Part shown: in pieces, positions 51,037-59,110 of the stretch | Position numbering within the stretch: position 1 is the first letter of the stretch | How the letters are laid out: every line of letters starts with the position of its first letter | DNA from: Actinoallomurus liliacearum | GTDB taxonomy: Bacteria > Actinomycetota > Actinomycetes > Streptosporangiales > Streptosporangiaceae | Assembly: GCF_039542035.1 (NCBI RefSeq) | Contig: NZ_BAABHJ010000022.1 | Coordinates: 62,001-126,000, forward strand | Direction: 5' to 3' | DNA length: 64,000 nt | Translations under genes and position numbers: made by a program | Notes under the pieces: model-generated | Told to the model about the DNA's origin: nothing | Seen by the model: the letters and a program-made list of their open reading frames with translations, nothing else | Database searches by the model: none

Positions 51037-52532
51037 GTCCGGCGCCCGCGATCGCAGTCGGCAACGTGTCGAAGTCATTCGGCGGTGTCGCAGCCGTGAA
51101 GGACGTCTCGTTCACCGTCTCGAGCGGCGAGGTCGTCGCGCTGGCCGGGGAGAACGGCGCCGGCAAGTCCACCATCAAGAACATCATCGGCGGGACCCTG
51201 CGACCCGACTCCGGCCACGTCGACCTCGGCGGCGCGATCGCCACCGCAGACGTGAAGGGGGCGAGGCATTCCGGCGTGGCGACCGTGCACCAGGAGACCA
51301 GCCTGTTCCCGGACCTCACGGTCGCCGAGAACATCCTGATCGGCCACCTCGGGTCCCGCGCCATGATGGTCCGGCCCGGACGCCTGCGGCGCACCGCCGC
51401 GCCCATTCTCCAGCGTGTCGGCGCCGGCTTCGGCCCGGAGGCGATCGTGCGCGATCTGTCCGCCGGGCAGCGTCAGCTGGTCGAGATCGCCAAGGCACTG
51501 GCGGCCGAGCCGCGTGCCATCGTGTTCGACGAGCCGACCGCTTCGCTGAATCTCGCCGAGCGTGAACTGATCATGCGGATCGTCGACCAGCTGCGCGGCG
51601 ATGGGGTCGCCGTCCTGTACATCACGCACTACCTCGAAGAGATCACCAGACTCAGCCAGCGCGTCGTGGTCATGCGGGACGGGCGCGTCGTGGCGGACCG
51701 GCCGACGAGCGAGCTCGACCGCGCCACGCTCGAGTCCCTCATGGTGGGACGCGAACTCGCGCAGGGCTACCCGGCCCTCCCCCAGCCCCGGCCTGAGATC
51801 ACGCTGTCGGTGCGCGGGCTGAGCGACGACGCCCGCGTCAGCGACATCTCGTTCGACGTCGCTCGAGGGGAGATCTTCGGGCTGGCCGGGCTGATGGGTT
51901 CGGGGCGCACCGAGGTCGCCCGAGCGGTATTCGGGCTCGCCGGCAGGACCGGGCGGATCGAGCTGGACGGACGGCGGCTGCGGCGCGGTGACGTACGCGC
52001 CTCCATCGGAGCGGGAATCGCGTTCGTCACAGAGGATCGCCGGCACGAGGGGCTGTTCCTCGAGCGGCCGATTCGCGAGAGCCTGTCCATCGTCGATCTC
52101 GGCTCGGTATGCCGCTCCCGCCTGATCGGCCGGCTCGACAACCGCGCCGAACGCCGTCTCACCGAGGAACTCGCCGACAAGGTGCGCCTGGTAGCCCGCG
52201 GCGGCTTGAACGCGGGCGGCGGCTCGCTGAGCGGCGGCAACCAGCAGAAAGTGGTGCTCGGCAAGTGGCTGAGCAGGCCGCCCCGCCTGATCATCCTCGA
52301 TGAACCCACCCGGGGCATCGACGTGGGCGCCAAGGCGGAGATCTACCGGCTTCTCGTCGACCTGGCCGAGGCCGGCTCGTCGATCCTGCTCATCAGCTCG
52401 GAGATGGAGGAGGTGCTCGGGCTGAGCCATCGCGTCGGCGTCATGCACGACGGCCGGCTGGCGGGCGTCCTCGACCGGTCGCAGGCGACGCAGGAGGCCG
52501 TCATCCGCCTCGCCACGGGCGGTGCCCGATGA
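51033..52532 (+). CDS. Ribose-type sugar ABC importer ATPase (second system)
   Basis: The 499-residue RbsA-type tandem ATPase has Walker A GENGAGKST, signature LSAGQRQ and Walker B IVFDEPTASL in the first half, and GLMGSGRTE, LSGGNQQK and LIILDEPTRGID in the second. The GTG start at 51033 is favoured by overlap with the 11-codon leader; an ATG at 51018 would add five residues. Gene order ATPase-permease-binding protein-permease differs from the system at 31.8 kb. Confidence 0.94.
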   Translation: MSPAPAIAVGNVSKSFGGVAAVKDVSFTVSSGEVVALAGENGAGKSTIKNIIGGTLRPDSGHVDLGGAIATADVKGARHSGVATVHQETSLFPDLTVAENILIGHLGSRAMMVRPGRLRRTAAPILQRVGAGFGPEAIVRDLSAGQRQLVEIAKALAAEPRAIVFDEPTASLNLAERELIMRIVDQLRGDGVAVLYITHYLEEITRLSQRVVVMRDGRVVADRPTSELDRATLESLMVGRELAQGYPALPQPRPEITLSVRGLSDDARVSDISFDVARGEIFGLAGLMGSGRTEVARAVFGLAGRTGRIELDGRRLRRGDVRASIGAGIAFVTEDRRHEGLFLERPIRESLSIVDLGSVCRSRLIGRLDNRAERRLTEELADKVRLVARGGLNAGGGSLSGGNQQKVVLGKWLSRPPRLIILDEPTRGIDVGAKAEIYRLLVDLAEAGSSILLISSEMEEVLGLSHRVGVMHDGRLAGVLDRSQATQEAVIRLATGGAR

Positions 52533-53551
52533 AGCCGCCGGCCGCGGCGTACGGCCGGCTTCGCGCAGTGGTGCGACGGCAGCCCCTGCTGCCGGTCCTG
52601 GTGGTCCTGCTGATCGTTCTGGCGGGTCGCTACGACGGATTCGCCACGACGGCGAACTTCCGCAACATCGCCGTCCAGGCGAGCCCTTTGATCATCGCCG
52701 CGGTCGGCGCGACGTACGTGATCATCACCTCGGGGATCGACCTCTCCGTCGGCTCCGTGCTCTTCCTGGCGGCTGCGATCGAGTCCAGCCACGCGCTGAT
52801 CGGCGAGCCGGCCGGCATCGTGTTCGTCGCCATCGGCGCGGCGGGGCTGACCATGGGCCTGCTCAACGGCGCGGCGGTCGCGCTGACCCGCGTGCCGGCG
52901 CTCATCGTCACGCTCGCCACGATGCAGGTGTACCGCGGCCTGGGTGGTCATATCACCCGCCAGCAGGACATCAACCTTCCCGCGCACCTACGCGGCATCG
53001 GCACCGGGACCCTGCTCGGCGTGCCCGCGCCGGTCCTGCTCGCGGCGCTGGCGGCACTCGGCGGCGGCCTGGTGTTCAGCCGGACCACGTTCGGCAGATA
53101 CGTCCAGGCGGTGGGTTCCAACCGCGGTGCCGCCCTGAACGCCGGCATCCCCGTCAGGACGGTGACCGCCGGGGTCTACGTACTGGCCGGGCTGCTGGCC
53201 GCCGTCGCCTCCCTCGCGCAGACCGCCCGTCTCGGCGCCGTCCAGCCCTCCATCGGCCAGGGCTATGAGCTGACGGTCATCACGGCCGTGGTGCTCGGCG
53301 GTACCAGCCTGTTCGGAGGACGGGGAAGCATCACCGGGACCGTGCTCGGCGCCCTCGTGCTCACGACCGCCCAGACCGGCCTGGTCTTCTCCGGGGCCTC
53401 GCCGTACGTCTTCGACATCGTCCGCGGCGGTGTCCTGCTCGTCGCCGTCATCGCCGCGGCGGCGCGGTGGCGGAATCTCGCTCAGACCATGCGACCGACC
53501 GGCCGTTCCTCGACGCCCTCGGACGAGGGCCGGACGGTGTCGACGGCCTGA
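52529..53551 (+). CDS. Ribose-type ABC importer permease (second system, A)
   Basis: The 340-residue RbsC-family permease has GATYVIITSGIDLSVGSV, PALIVTLATMQVYRG and VVLGGTSLFGGRGS, the usual family blocks. It starts by ATGA overlap with the ATPase stop. A polar C-terminal tail of about 25 residues follows the last hydrophobic segment. Confidence 0.94.
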   Translation: MKPPAAAYGRLRAVVRRQPLLPVLVVLLIVLAGRYDGFATTANFRNIAVQASPLIIAAVGATYVIITSGIDLSVGSVLFLAAAIESSHALIGEPAGIVFVAIGAAGLTMGLLNGAAVALTRVPALIVTLATMQVYRGLGGHITRQQDINLPAHLRGIGTGTLLGVPAPVLLAALAALGGGLVFSRTTFGRYVQAVGSNRGAALNAGIPVRTVTAGVYVLAGLLAAVASLAQTARLGAVQPSIGQGYELTVITAVVLGGTSLFGGRGSITGTVLGALVLTTAQTGLVFSGASPYVFDIVRGGVLLVAVIAAAARWRNLAQTMRPTGRSSTPSDEGRTVSTA

Positions 53552-53580
53552 GCCGGCGCGAATCGATCAAAGGGAGCAAC

Positions 53581-54582
53581 ATGCAACGTTTCAGAGTCAT
53601 TCGGTATGCGGCCGTGATCACGGCGTTTTCGCTCGTGCTCGCCGGATGCGGTTCGACGTCCGGCTCAGGAGGGTCGAAGAAATCCGGTAAGAAGGTCACC
53701 ATCGGGGTGAGCTTCGACCTGCTCAACGCGATCCGGCAGGCGGAGAAGTCGGCGATCGAGAAGGCGGCCAAGGCGGCCGGGTACGACGTCGTCTTCGACG
53801 TCGCGGACAAGGACGCGCAGAAGCAGACCTCTCAGATCCAGGACCTGATCCAGACCCGCAAGGTCGACGCGGTGATCGCGATCGCTCAGGACGGGCAGCA
53901 GATCGCCTCCTCGATCGCCCTGGCGAAGGCCCGTAAGGTCCCGTTCATCGCGGTCGACCGGGCGGTCACGGACAAGGCGAACACCACGTTCCAGATCACC
54001 GGCGACCCGGCGGCCGACGGCAGGCTGTCCGCGCAGGAATTCATCGATGCGGCCAAGACCACACCGCTGAAGGTTCTGGAGTTGGTGGGTGCGCTGACCG
54101 ACCAGAACGCGATCGGCCGCCGGGACGGGTTCAACACCGCAGTCAGCGGCAACCCGAAGGTCACCGTCGTCAGCCAGGTCCCCACCAACTGGGACCCGTC
54201 CCAGGCCCTGGACGGAACCTCCAACGCGCTGCAGAAGAACCCCGCCATCAACGCGATCTTCGTTCCGTCGGACTTCCTCCTGCCATCCGTACAGTCCGCG
54301 CTCACCTCGGCCGGGCGACTCGCCCCGATCGGGGATCCCAAGCACGTGTTCATCGTGACCATCGACGGCGACCAGAACGGCTGCAAGGCCATGAAGAACA
54401 AGACCCTCGACGCCGATATCGCCACCCCCGTCGACGAGTTCGGCGAACAGGCCGTCGCGGCGATCACCACGGCCCTGGACGGGAAGGCCGTCACACCCCG
54501 GACCGTCCAGAGCAAGGGTCTGTCCCTCAACCAGGCCGACTACGCCACGACCAGCGCGCGGGTGTGGGGCTGTGGCGCCTGA
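53581..54582 (+). CDS. Sugar-binding lipoprotein of the second ribose-type importer
   Basis: The 333-residue RbsB-type lipoprotein has lipobox LAGC (Cys23), a Ser/Gly/Lys linker and the two-lobed fold (VTIGVSFDLLNAIRQAEKSA, FIAVDRAVT, GALTDQNAIGRRDGF, TIDGDQNGCKAM). ATG with GGGAG upstream, 29 bp after the permease stop. The following permease starts 11 bp before its end. Confidence 0.94.
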   Translation: MQRFRVIRYAAVITAFSLVLAGCGSTSGSGGSKKSGKKVTIGVSFDLLNAIRQAEKSAIEKAAKAAGYDVVFDVADKDAQKQTSQIQDLIQTRKVDAVIAIAQDGQQIASSIALAKARKVPFIAVDRAVTDKANTTFQITGDPAADGRLSAQEFIDAAKTTPLKVLELVGALTDQNAIGRRDGFNTAVSGNPKVTVVSQVPTNWDPSQALDGTSNALQKNPAINAIFVPSDFLLPSVQSALTSAGRLAPIGDPKHVFIVTIDGDQNGCKAMKNKTLDADIATPVDEFGEQAVAAITTALDGKAVTPRTVQSKGLSLNQADYATTSARVWGCGA

Positions 54583-55639
54583 GTCCACTCACGGGGAGAG
54601 CCCCGCCCAGGCGCCCTCCCCCGCGCGCCCCGCCCTGGTCGCCGACACCGTCCCGCAGCCGGCGCGCACGCCATGGCTGCGCGATCCGGCCCGCCGTCCC
54701 GGCTGGCCGGCCGACCTCTCGATGCTGCCCGCGCTGGTCCTGCTGATCGCCGTCCTGAGCCTTTTCACCGATGGCCTGCTGACGCCCTCGAACATCACCA
54801 ACGTCTTCAGCCAGTCGGCGGTGGTCGCGATCGCGGCGATCGGCGCGACATTCGTGATCCTGACCGGCGGCATCGACCTGTCCACCGGAAGCGTGATCGG
54901 TGCCAGTGGTGTCGCCGGCGCGTGGATCATCACCAGCACCCACAGCGTCGCCGTGGGCATCGCCGCGGGACTGCTCACCGGAACCGCGATCGGGCTGGCG
55001 GTGGGAGTCGTCGTCGCGAGACTGCCCGTGGTGCCGTTCGCCGTGACCCTCGCCGCCCTGTACGTCGTGAGCGGCGGCACCACGCTGCTCAGCCATGGCA
55101 AGACGATCGCCCCGGTGCCCGCCGGTTTCATCGACTTCAGCATCGATGGTCCCGGCGGCGTTCCGTACGCCGTGTGGCTGGCCGTCGGGCTGTACGTCCT
55201 CGCGCAACTCGCCCTGACGCGCACCGCGTGGGGCCGCCGCGTCGTGTACGTCGGAGCGAACGCCGAGGTCGCCCGGATCAGCGGCGTCGACGTCGCCCGG
55301 ACAAAGACGAGCGTCTATGCCGTGGCCGGCCTGTCCTCGGCGATGGCGGGAATGGTGCTGACCTCCGGGCTCGCCGGGGCGGGCGCGAGCATGGGCAGCC
55401 CGTTGCTGCTCAACATCGTCGGTGCCGTCGTCCTGGGCGGCACCAGTCTGTTCGGCGGACGCGGCAGCATGCTGCGCACCGGCATCGGTGTCCTCTTCCT
55501 GGGATTCCTCTCCAACGGAATGAGCCTGCTCGGCCTGCCTTCGTACGACCAGCAGATCGTCACCGGCGTCCTCATCTTCGCGGCCGCCTCCGCGGACGGG
55601 CTACTGCGCCGGCTGAGGCCGAGCCTCACCCTCGCGTGA
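54572..55639 (+). CDS. Ribose-type ABC importer permease (second system, B)
   Basis: The 355-residue RbsC-family permease has a Pro-rich N-terminal tail and the landmarks GATFVILTGGIDLSTGSV, VPFAVTLAALYVVSGG and GAVVLGGTSLFGGRGS. The GTG start overlaps the binding-protein gene by 11 bp. With permease A it provides a two-permease channel. It converges on the ROK regulator gene with 21 bp between stops. Confidence 0.93.
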   Translation: MAPESTHGESPAQAPSPARPALVADTVPQPARTPWLRDPARRPGWPADLSMLPALVLLIAVLSLFTDGLLTPSNITNVFSQSAVVAIAAIGATFVILTGGIDLSTGSVIGASGVAGAWIITSTHSVAVGIAAGLLTGTAIGLAVGVVVARLPVVPFAVTLAALYVVSGGTTLLSHGKTIAPVPAGFIDFSIDGPGGVPYAVWLAVGLYVLAQLALTRTAWGRRVVYVGANAEVARISGVDVARTKTSVYAVAGLSSAMAGMVLTSGLAGAGASMGSPLLLNIVGAVVLGGTSLFGGRGSMLRTGIGVLFLGFLSNGMSLLGLPSYDQQIVTGVLIFAAASADGLLRRLRPSLTLA

Positions 55640-55660
55640 GGGATGTGCGGAGGGTGGAGA

Positions 55661-56854
55661 TCAGTTCCGTGACTTGGCCGGAAGGCTCTTCGGGCCTCTC
55701 GACCGCCGCTCCGGCGTCACCAGTTCCCGTGCCGCGACGGCGGCGCCGCCACGCGCCCACTCCTCGAACGGCAGCGGGCGCACGATCAACTCGCACTCCG
55801 CGGCCGCGCCGAACGCCTGGGCGGCGAACGTCTGCCGGATCTGCTCGGCGAACAGGTCGTAGGAACCGACGCCCTCGCCCGAGATGATGATGCGCTCAGG
55901 GCCGACCAGGTTGGCGACCGAGGCGATGGCCAGTCCCAGGACGTGGCCGGCGCGGGCGAACACCTCGTTCGCGGCCGGATCTCCGTTGTGCGCGAGCCGG
56001 ACGGCCTGCCCTATCGAGAGACGGGGGTCGCCGGTGGCCTGCCGCACCTGTTCGACGATGGCCTGCGTGGAGGCTATCGCCTCGACGCAGCCGACGTTGC
56101 CGCACGTGCAGACCCGGTCACCGCCGCCGATGGGCAGGTGGCCGATCTCGCCGGAGACGCCATGCGCGCCGGCGACGAGATGCCCGTCGATGGACAGCCC
56201 GCAGCCGATGCCGGCCCCGATCGTGACGAGGGCGAAGGAACGCACCTCGGCGCCTGCCCCGAACCATTGCTCGGCGACCGTGAGCGCGCGAACGTCGTTC
56301 TCGATCACGGTCGGGAGCCCCGTGGCCTCCTCCACGAGTTGCGCCAGCGGAACTCCCTGCCAGTTCAGGAACGGGGAGTGGTGCACCGCACCGGTCTGCC
56401 GGTCGACGTCTCCGGAGATCGTCACCCCGAGGCCGTGAACCTCGGGCTCATGCGTCCCGGATGCCGACACCAGTTTCTCGACCATCGCTCCGATGGCGCG
56501 TACGACGCTGCCCACGTCGCGTGAATCCAGCTCCGCGCGCCGGGCGGCGAGGGACGTGGCGGTGAGGTCGGTGCGTACCCCGATCAGCTCGTCCGCGGTC
56601 ACCTTGACCCCGAGGAAGCCGGCGCGTTCGGCGCGGACCGCGATCAGGGTCGCCGGACGGCCCGTCATGCGATCCCCGGCCGGGCGTCCCAGCTCGGCGA
56701 TCCAGCCGTCGTCGAGCAACGGCGTCGCGGCCTTGGTGACCGCCCCGGAGGACAGGCCCGTTCGGCGACCGATCTCGGCCCGTGTCAGGGGACCGTGGGC
56801 GAGCAGGGTCCGGAAGACCAGCGTGGCGGCCGGTGCCTGGTTCGGAAGCTCCAC
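55661..56854 (-). CDS. ROK-family transcriptional repressor
   Basis: The 397-residue ROK protein has an N-terminal winged helix (LTRAEIGRRTGLSSGAVTKA) and a sugar-kinase-like domain with VTIGAGIGCGLSIDGHLVAG, the GEIGH histidine and the zinc motif CTCGNVGCVEAIAS. The GTG at 56854 is chosen because a TATGAT -10 box ends 6 bp upstream, implying a leaderless message; a TTG at 56875 would lie upstream of that. CTTCC-GTT-GGAAG between the -35 and -10 suggests autorepression. It is divergent from the GH95/importer operon and convergent with the second ribose-type importer, and may control one or both. Confidence 0.9.
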   Translation of the reverse strand: MELPNQAPAATLVFRTLLAHGPLTRAEIGRRTGLSSGAVTKAATPLLDDGWIAELGRPAGDRMTGRPATLIAVRAERAGFLGVKVTADELIGVRTDLTATSLAARRAELDSRDVGSVVRAIGAMVEKLVSASGTHEPEVHGLGVTISGDVDRQTGAVHHSPFLNWQGVPLAQLVEEATGLPTVIENDVRALTVAEQWFGAGAEVRSFALVTIGAGIGCGLSIDGHLVAGAHGVSGEIGHLPIGGGDRVCTCGNVGCVEAIASTQAIVEQVRQATGDPRLSIGQAVRLAHNGDPAANEVFARAGHVLGLAIASVANLVGPERIIISGEGVGSYDLFAEQIRQTFAAQAFGAAAECELIVRPLPFEEWARGGAAVAARELVTPERRSRGPKSLPAKSRN

Positions 56855-56860
56855 CCGTCG

Positions 56861-56888
56861 ATCATAGCCTTCCAACGGAAGCTAACAA
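56861..56888 (-). promoter_or_regulatory. Promoter of the ROK gene with internal operator
   Basis: On the minus strand TTGTTA, a 16-bp spacer and TATGAT, 6 bp before the GTG. The inverted repeat CTTCC-GTT-GGAAG (56869-56881) fills the spacer. Confidence 0.55.
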
Positions 56889-56945
56889 GAGGTTCTGCCC
56901 CGTAATCTCATCGCCTCCAGGGCTTAATCTGCTGGAAATAATATA

Positions 56946-56975
56946 TTGACACTGGAAGCAAACGGCTCCTAATCT
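56946..56975 (+). promoter_or_regulatory. Promoter of the GH95/CUT1 operon
   Basis: TTGACA, an 18-bp spacer and TAATCT. The spacer contains GGAAGC-AAAC-GGCTCC, sharing the GGAAGC half-site with the ROK operator. TAATCTGCT occurs at 56925-56933 and again at 56970-56978. The 329-bp gap 56855-57183 has no other gene. Confidence 0.6.
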
Positions 56976-57183
56976 GCTCCTACCCAGCACCCCGAGCCGG
57001 GGGCATCCCCGATGGCCGTGGCGTGAGCGCCCCAGGCCCACGTCGCCGCCGGCCTCAAGCAACCAATCTCGGTCCTCAGCCCCAGCTCGCGCATGCCCGA
57101 AAGTCGGGTGCGCCCGCTCTCCGGCTGCGCGGGGCCGCCGGTTCCCTTCATCCATCGACATGTTCACGCGAAAGGAGAGCGCG

Positions 57184-58191
57184 ATGGCGGCGATTCCAGA
57201 GCAGGACGCGCCCGCGCCGGCGAAGCTGCTCGCCAAAGGCACCGGCACCACCGGTACCCTCGGCGTTCCGCGACGCCGGTCAGGCGGGCGCGGGACCGGC
57301 CGGCGGGCGGCACCGGTCGCCGGCCGCCGCCGGGACGCCCTGGTGGCCTGGCTGTTCATCCTCCCCGCCCTGGTCGGCTTCCTGCTCTTCGTCGCCTATC
57401 CGACGCTGCGCGGGGTCTACCTCAGCTTCACCGACTTCCACGTGCTCACGCCGCCGAAGTGGGTCGGCCTGGCCAACTTCCGGGAGCTGATCTCCGACGG
57501 GGTCTTCTGGCACTCGCTCGGCGTGACCGTCTATTTCGTGGTGCTGTCAGTGGTCTTCGGGATCCTCGTCTCGCTGGTCACAGCGGTGATCCTTCACCGG
57601 CTCACCAGATCGACGGTGATCAGGGGCCTGATCCTGCTGCCGTTCCTCATCTCCGGTGTCGTGGCGGCACTCGTGTGGGCGTGGATGCTCGACCCGCAGC
57701 TCGGCATCGTCAACATCGTCATCCACCGACTGACCGGCCACCGGATCCTGTTCCTCGGCACGGGCGGCTGGGCGATCCCCTCGATCGCGATGATCAGCGT
57801 CTGGAAGTCGATGGGGTACAACGCGGTGCTCATCTTCGCCGGCCTGCAGACCATTCCCGAGCAGGTGTACGAGGCCGGCCGGCTGGACGGGGCCAGCGAG
57901 ACGCAGATGTTCCGGCGCCTCACGGTACCGCTGCTGCGCCCGATCCTCGTCATGGTCGTGGTCCTGCAGATGATCGGTTCCTTCCAGGTCTTCGACCTGG
58001 TCCAGGTGACGACCCAGGGCGGCCCGGCCAACGCCTCCAACGTGCTGCAGATGTACATCTACCGGAAGGCCTTCGGGGAGTTCGACTTCGGGTACGCGGC
58101 GACGATGTCGCTGGCCCTGTTCGTGATGCTCATGGCGATCACATTCCTGCAGCTGCGCATCGCCCGCGCCAACGAGTCGGATCTGGGCTGA
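57184..58191 (+). CDS. CUT1 sugar ABC importer permease (MalF/UgpA type)
   Basis: The 335-residue permease has an Arg/Gly-rich N-terminal tail, then hydrophobic segments from VAWLFILPALVGFLLFVAYP. The EAA coupling loop is YEAGRLDGASETQMFRRLTVP, and TTQGGPANASNVLQMYIY is the usual late-loop motif. The ATG at 57184 is preferred because GGAGAG lies 6 nt upstream, rather than 57160. First gene of the operon with the GH95 fucosidase; no ATPase gene is present. Confidence 0.92.
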   Translation: MAAIPEQDAPAPAKLLAKGTGTTGTLGVPRRRSGGRGTGRRAAPVAGRRRDALVAWLFILPALVGFLLFVAYPTLRGVYLSFTDFHVLTPPKWVGLANFRELISDGVFWHSLGVTVYFVVLSVVFGILVSLVTAVILHRLTRSTVIRGLILLPFLISGVVAALVWAWMLDPQLGIVNIVIHRLTGHRILFLGTGGWAIPSIAMISVWKSMGYNAVLIFAGLQTIPEQVYEAGRLDGASETQMFRRLTVPLLRPILVMVVVLQMIGSFQVFDLVQVTTQGGPANASNVLQMYIYRKAFGEFDFGYAATMSLALFVMLMAITFLQLRIARANESDLG

Positions 58192-58201
58192 GGAGGCCGC
58201 C

Positions 58202-59110
58202 ATGCCCGTGACAACAGCCCTTACGGCGCGACGCACACAGTGGTCCTTCGGCCGCCTCATGGCGTGGGTCTACATCGCCGCCGTCATCGTCGTCACGATA
58301 TTCCCGTTCTACTGGATCCTGCGGACGGCGCTGTCGAACAACCACGCGCTGCCGACCGACCCGTCGTCGCCGCTGCCGGTGGGGTTCACGCTCGGCGCGT
58401 TCAAACGTGCGCTCGGGATCGCAAGCCCCGCCGAGGCGGTCGCGCAAGGCGGCTCCGGCGCCTCCCTCGACACAGCGCTCTACCTGCGCAACTCGGTGAT
58501 CTACGCCTCGGTCCTGACCGTCTGCGTCGTCTTCTGCTCGGCGCTCGCGGCGTACGCGTTCGCGCGGTTGCGCTGGAAGGGACGCAATGTCGTCTTCACC
58601 GTGCTGCTGTCCGCGCTGATGGTCCCGGGCATCTTCCTGCTGCTGCCGAACTTCGTGCTGGTCAAGAATCTCGGGCTGACCAACACGTTCGCCGGAATGG
58701 TCCTGCCCGGCGCGCTCTTCTCCGCGTTCAACATCTTCTTCCTGCGGCAGTTCATGCTCGGCATCAGCCGTGAGGTCGAGGAGGCGGCGTTCATCGACGG
58801 CGCCGGTCCGGTCCGCGTCTTCTTCAGGATCATCCTGCCGATGACCGCCGCGCCGATCGCGACCCTGTCGCTCCTGACCTTCATCACCGCCTGGAACGAC
58901 TACCTCTGGCCGCTGCTCGTCACCAATGACGACAGCGTGCGGCCGCTGACCCTCGCGCTCGCCGTCTTCAGACAGTCCTCGCCGCAGACCGCACCGGACT
59001 GGGCGGGACTGATGGCGGCCACCCTGATCGCCGCGCTGCCGATGCTCCTGCTGTTCATGGTCTTCGGCCGGCGCCTTGTCAACTCCATCGGCTTCACGGG
59101 AATCAAATGA
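58202..59110 (+). CDS. CUT1 sugar ABC importer permease (MalG type)
   Basis: The 302-residue permease has hydrophobic segments from AVIVVTIFPFYWIL and the coupling loop EEAAFIDGAGPVRVFFRIILP. ATG with GAGGAGG 5-6 nt upstream, 10 bp after the previous stop; its own stop overlaps the GH95 ATG (ATGA). Confidence 0.93.
   Translation: MPVTTALTARRTQWSFGRLMAWVYIAAVIVVTIFPFYWILRTALSNNHALPTDPSSPLPVGFTLGAFKRALGIASPAEAVAQGGSGASLDTALYLRNSVIYASVLTVCVVFCSALAAYAFARLRWKGRNVVFTVLLSALMVPGIFLLLPNFVLVKNLGLTNTFAGMVLPGALFSAFNIFFLRQFMLGISREVEEAAFIDGAGPVRVFFRIILPMTAAPIATLSLLTFITAWNDYLWPLLVTNDDSVRPLTLALAVFRQSSPQTAPDWAGLMAATLIAALPMLLLFMVFGRRLVNSIGFTGIK

Noticed and set aside
53559..53570. CGAATCGATCAA upstream of the second ribose-type binding protein as a fifth LacI site
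   Set aside because: Only the left half matches the palindrome and it overlaps the ribosome-binding region of an internal operon gene; probably chance.
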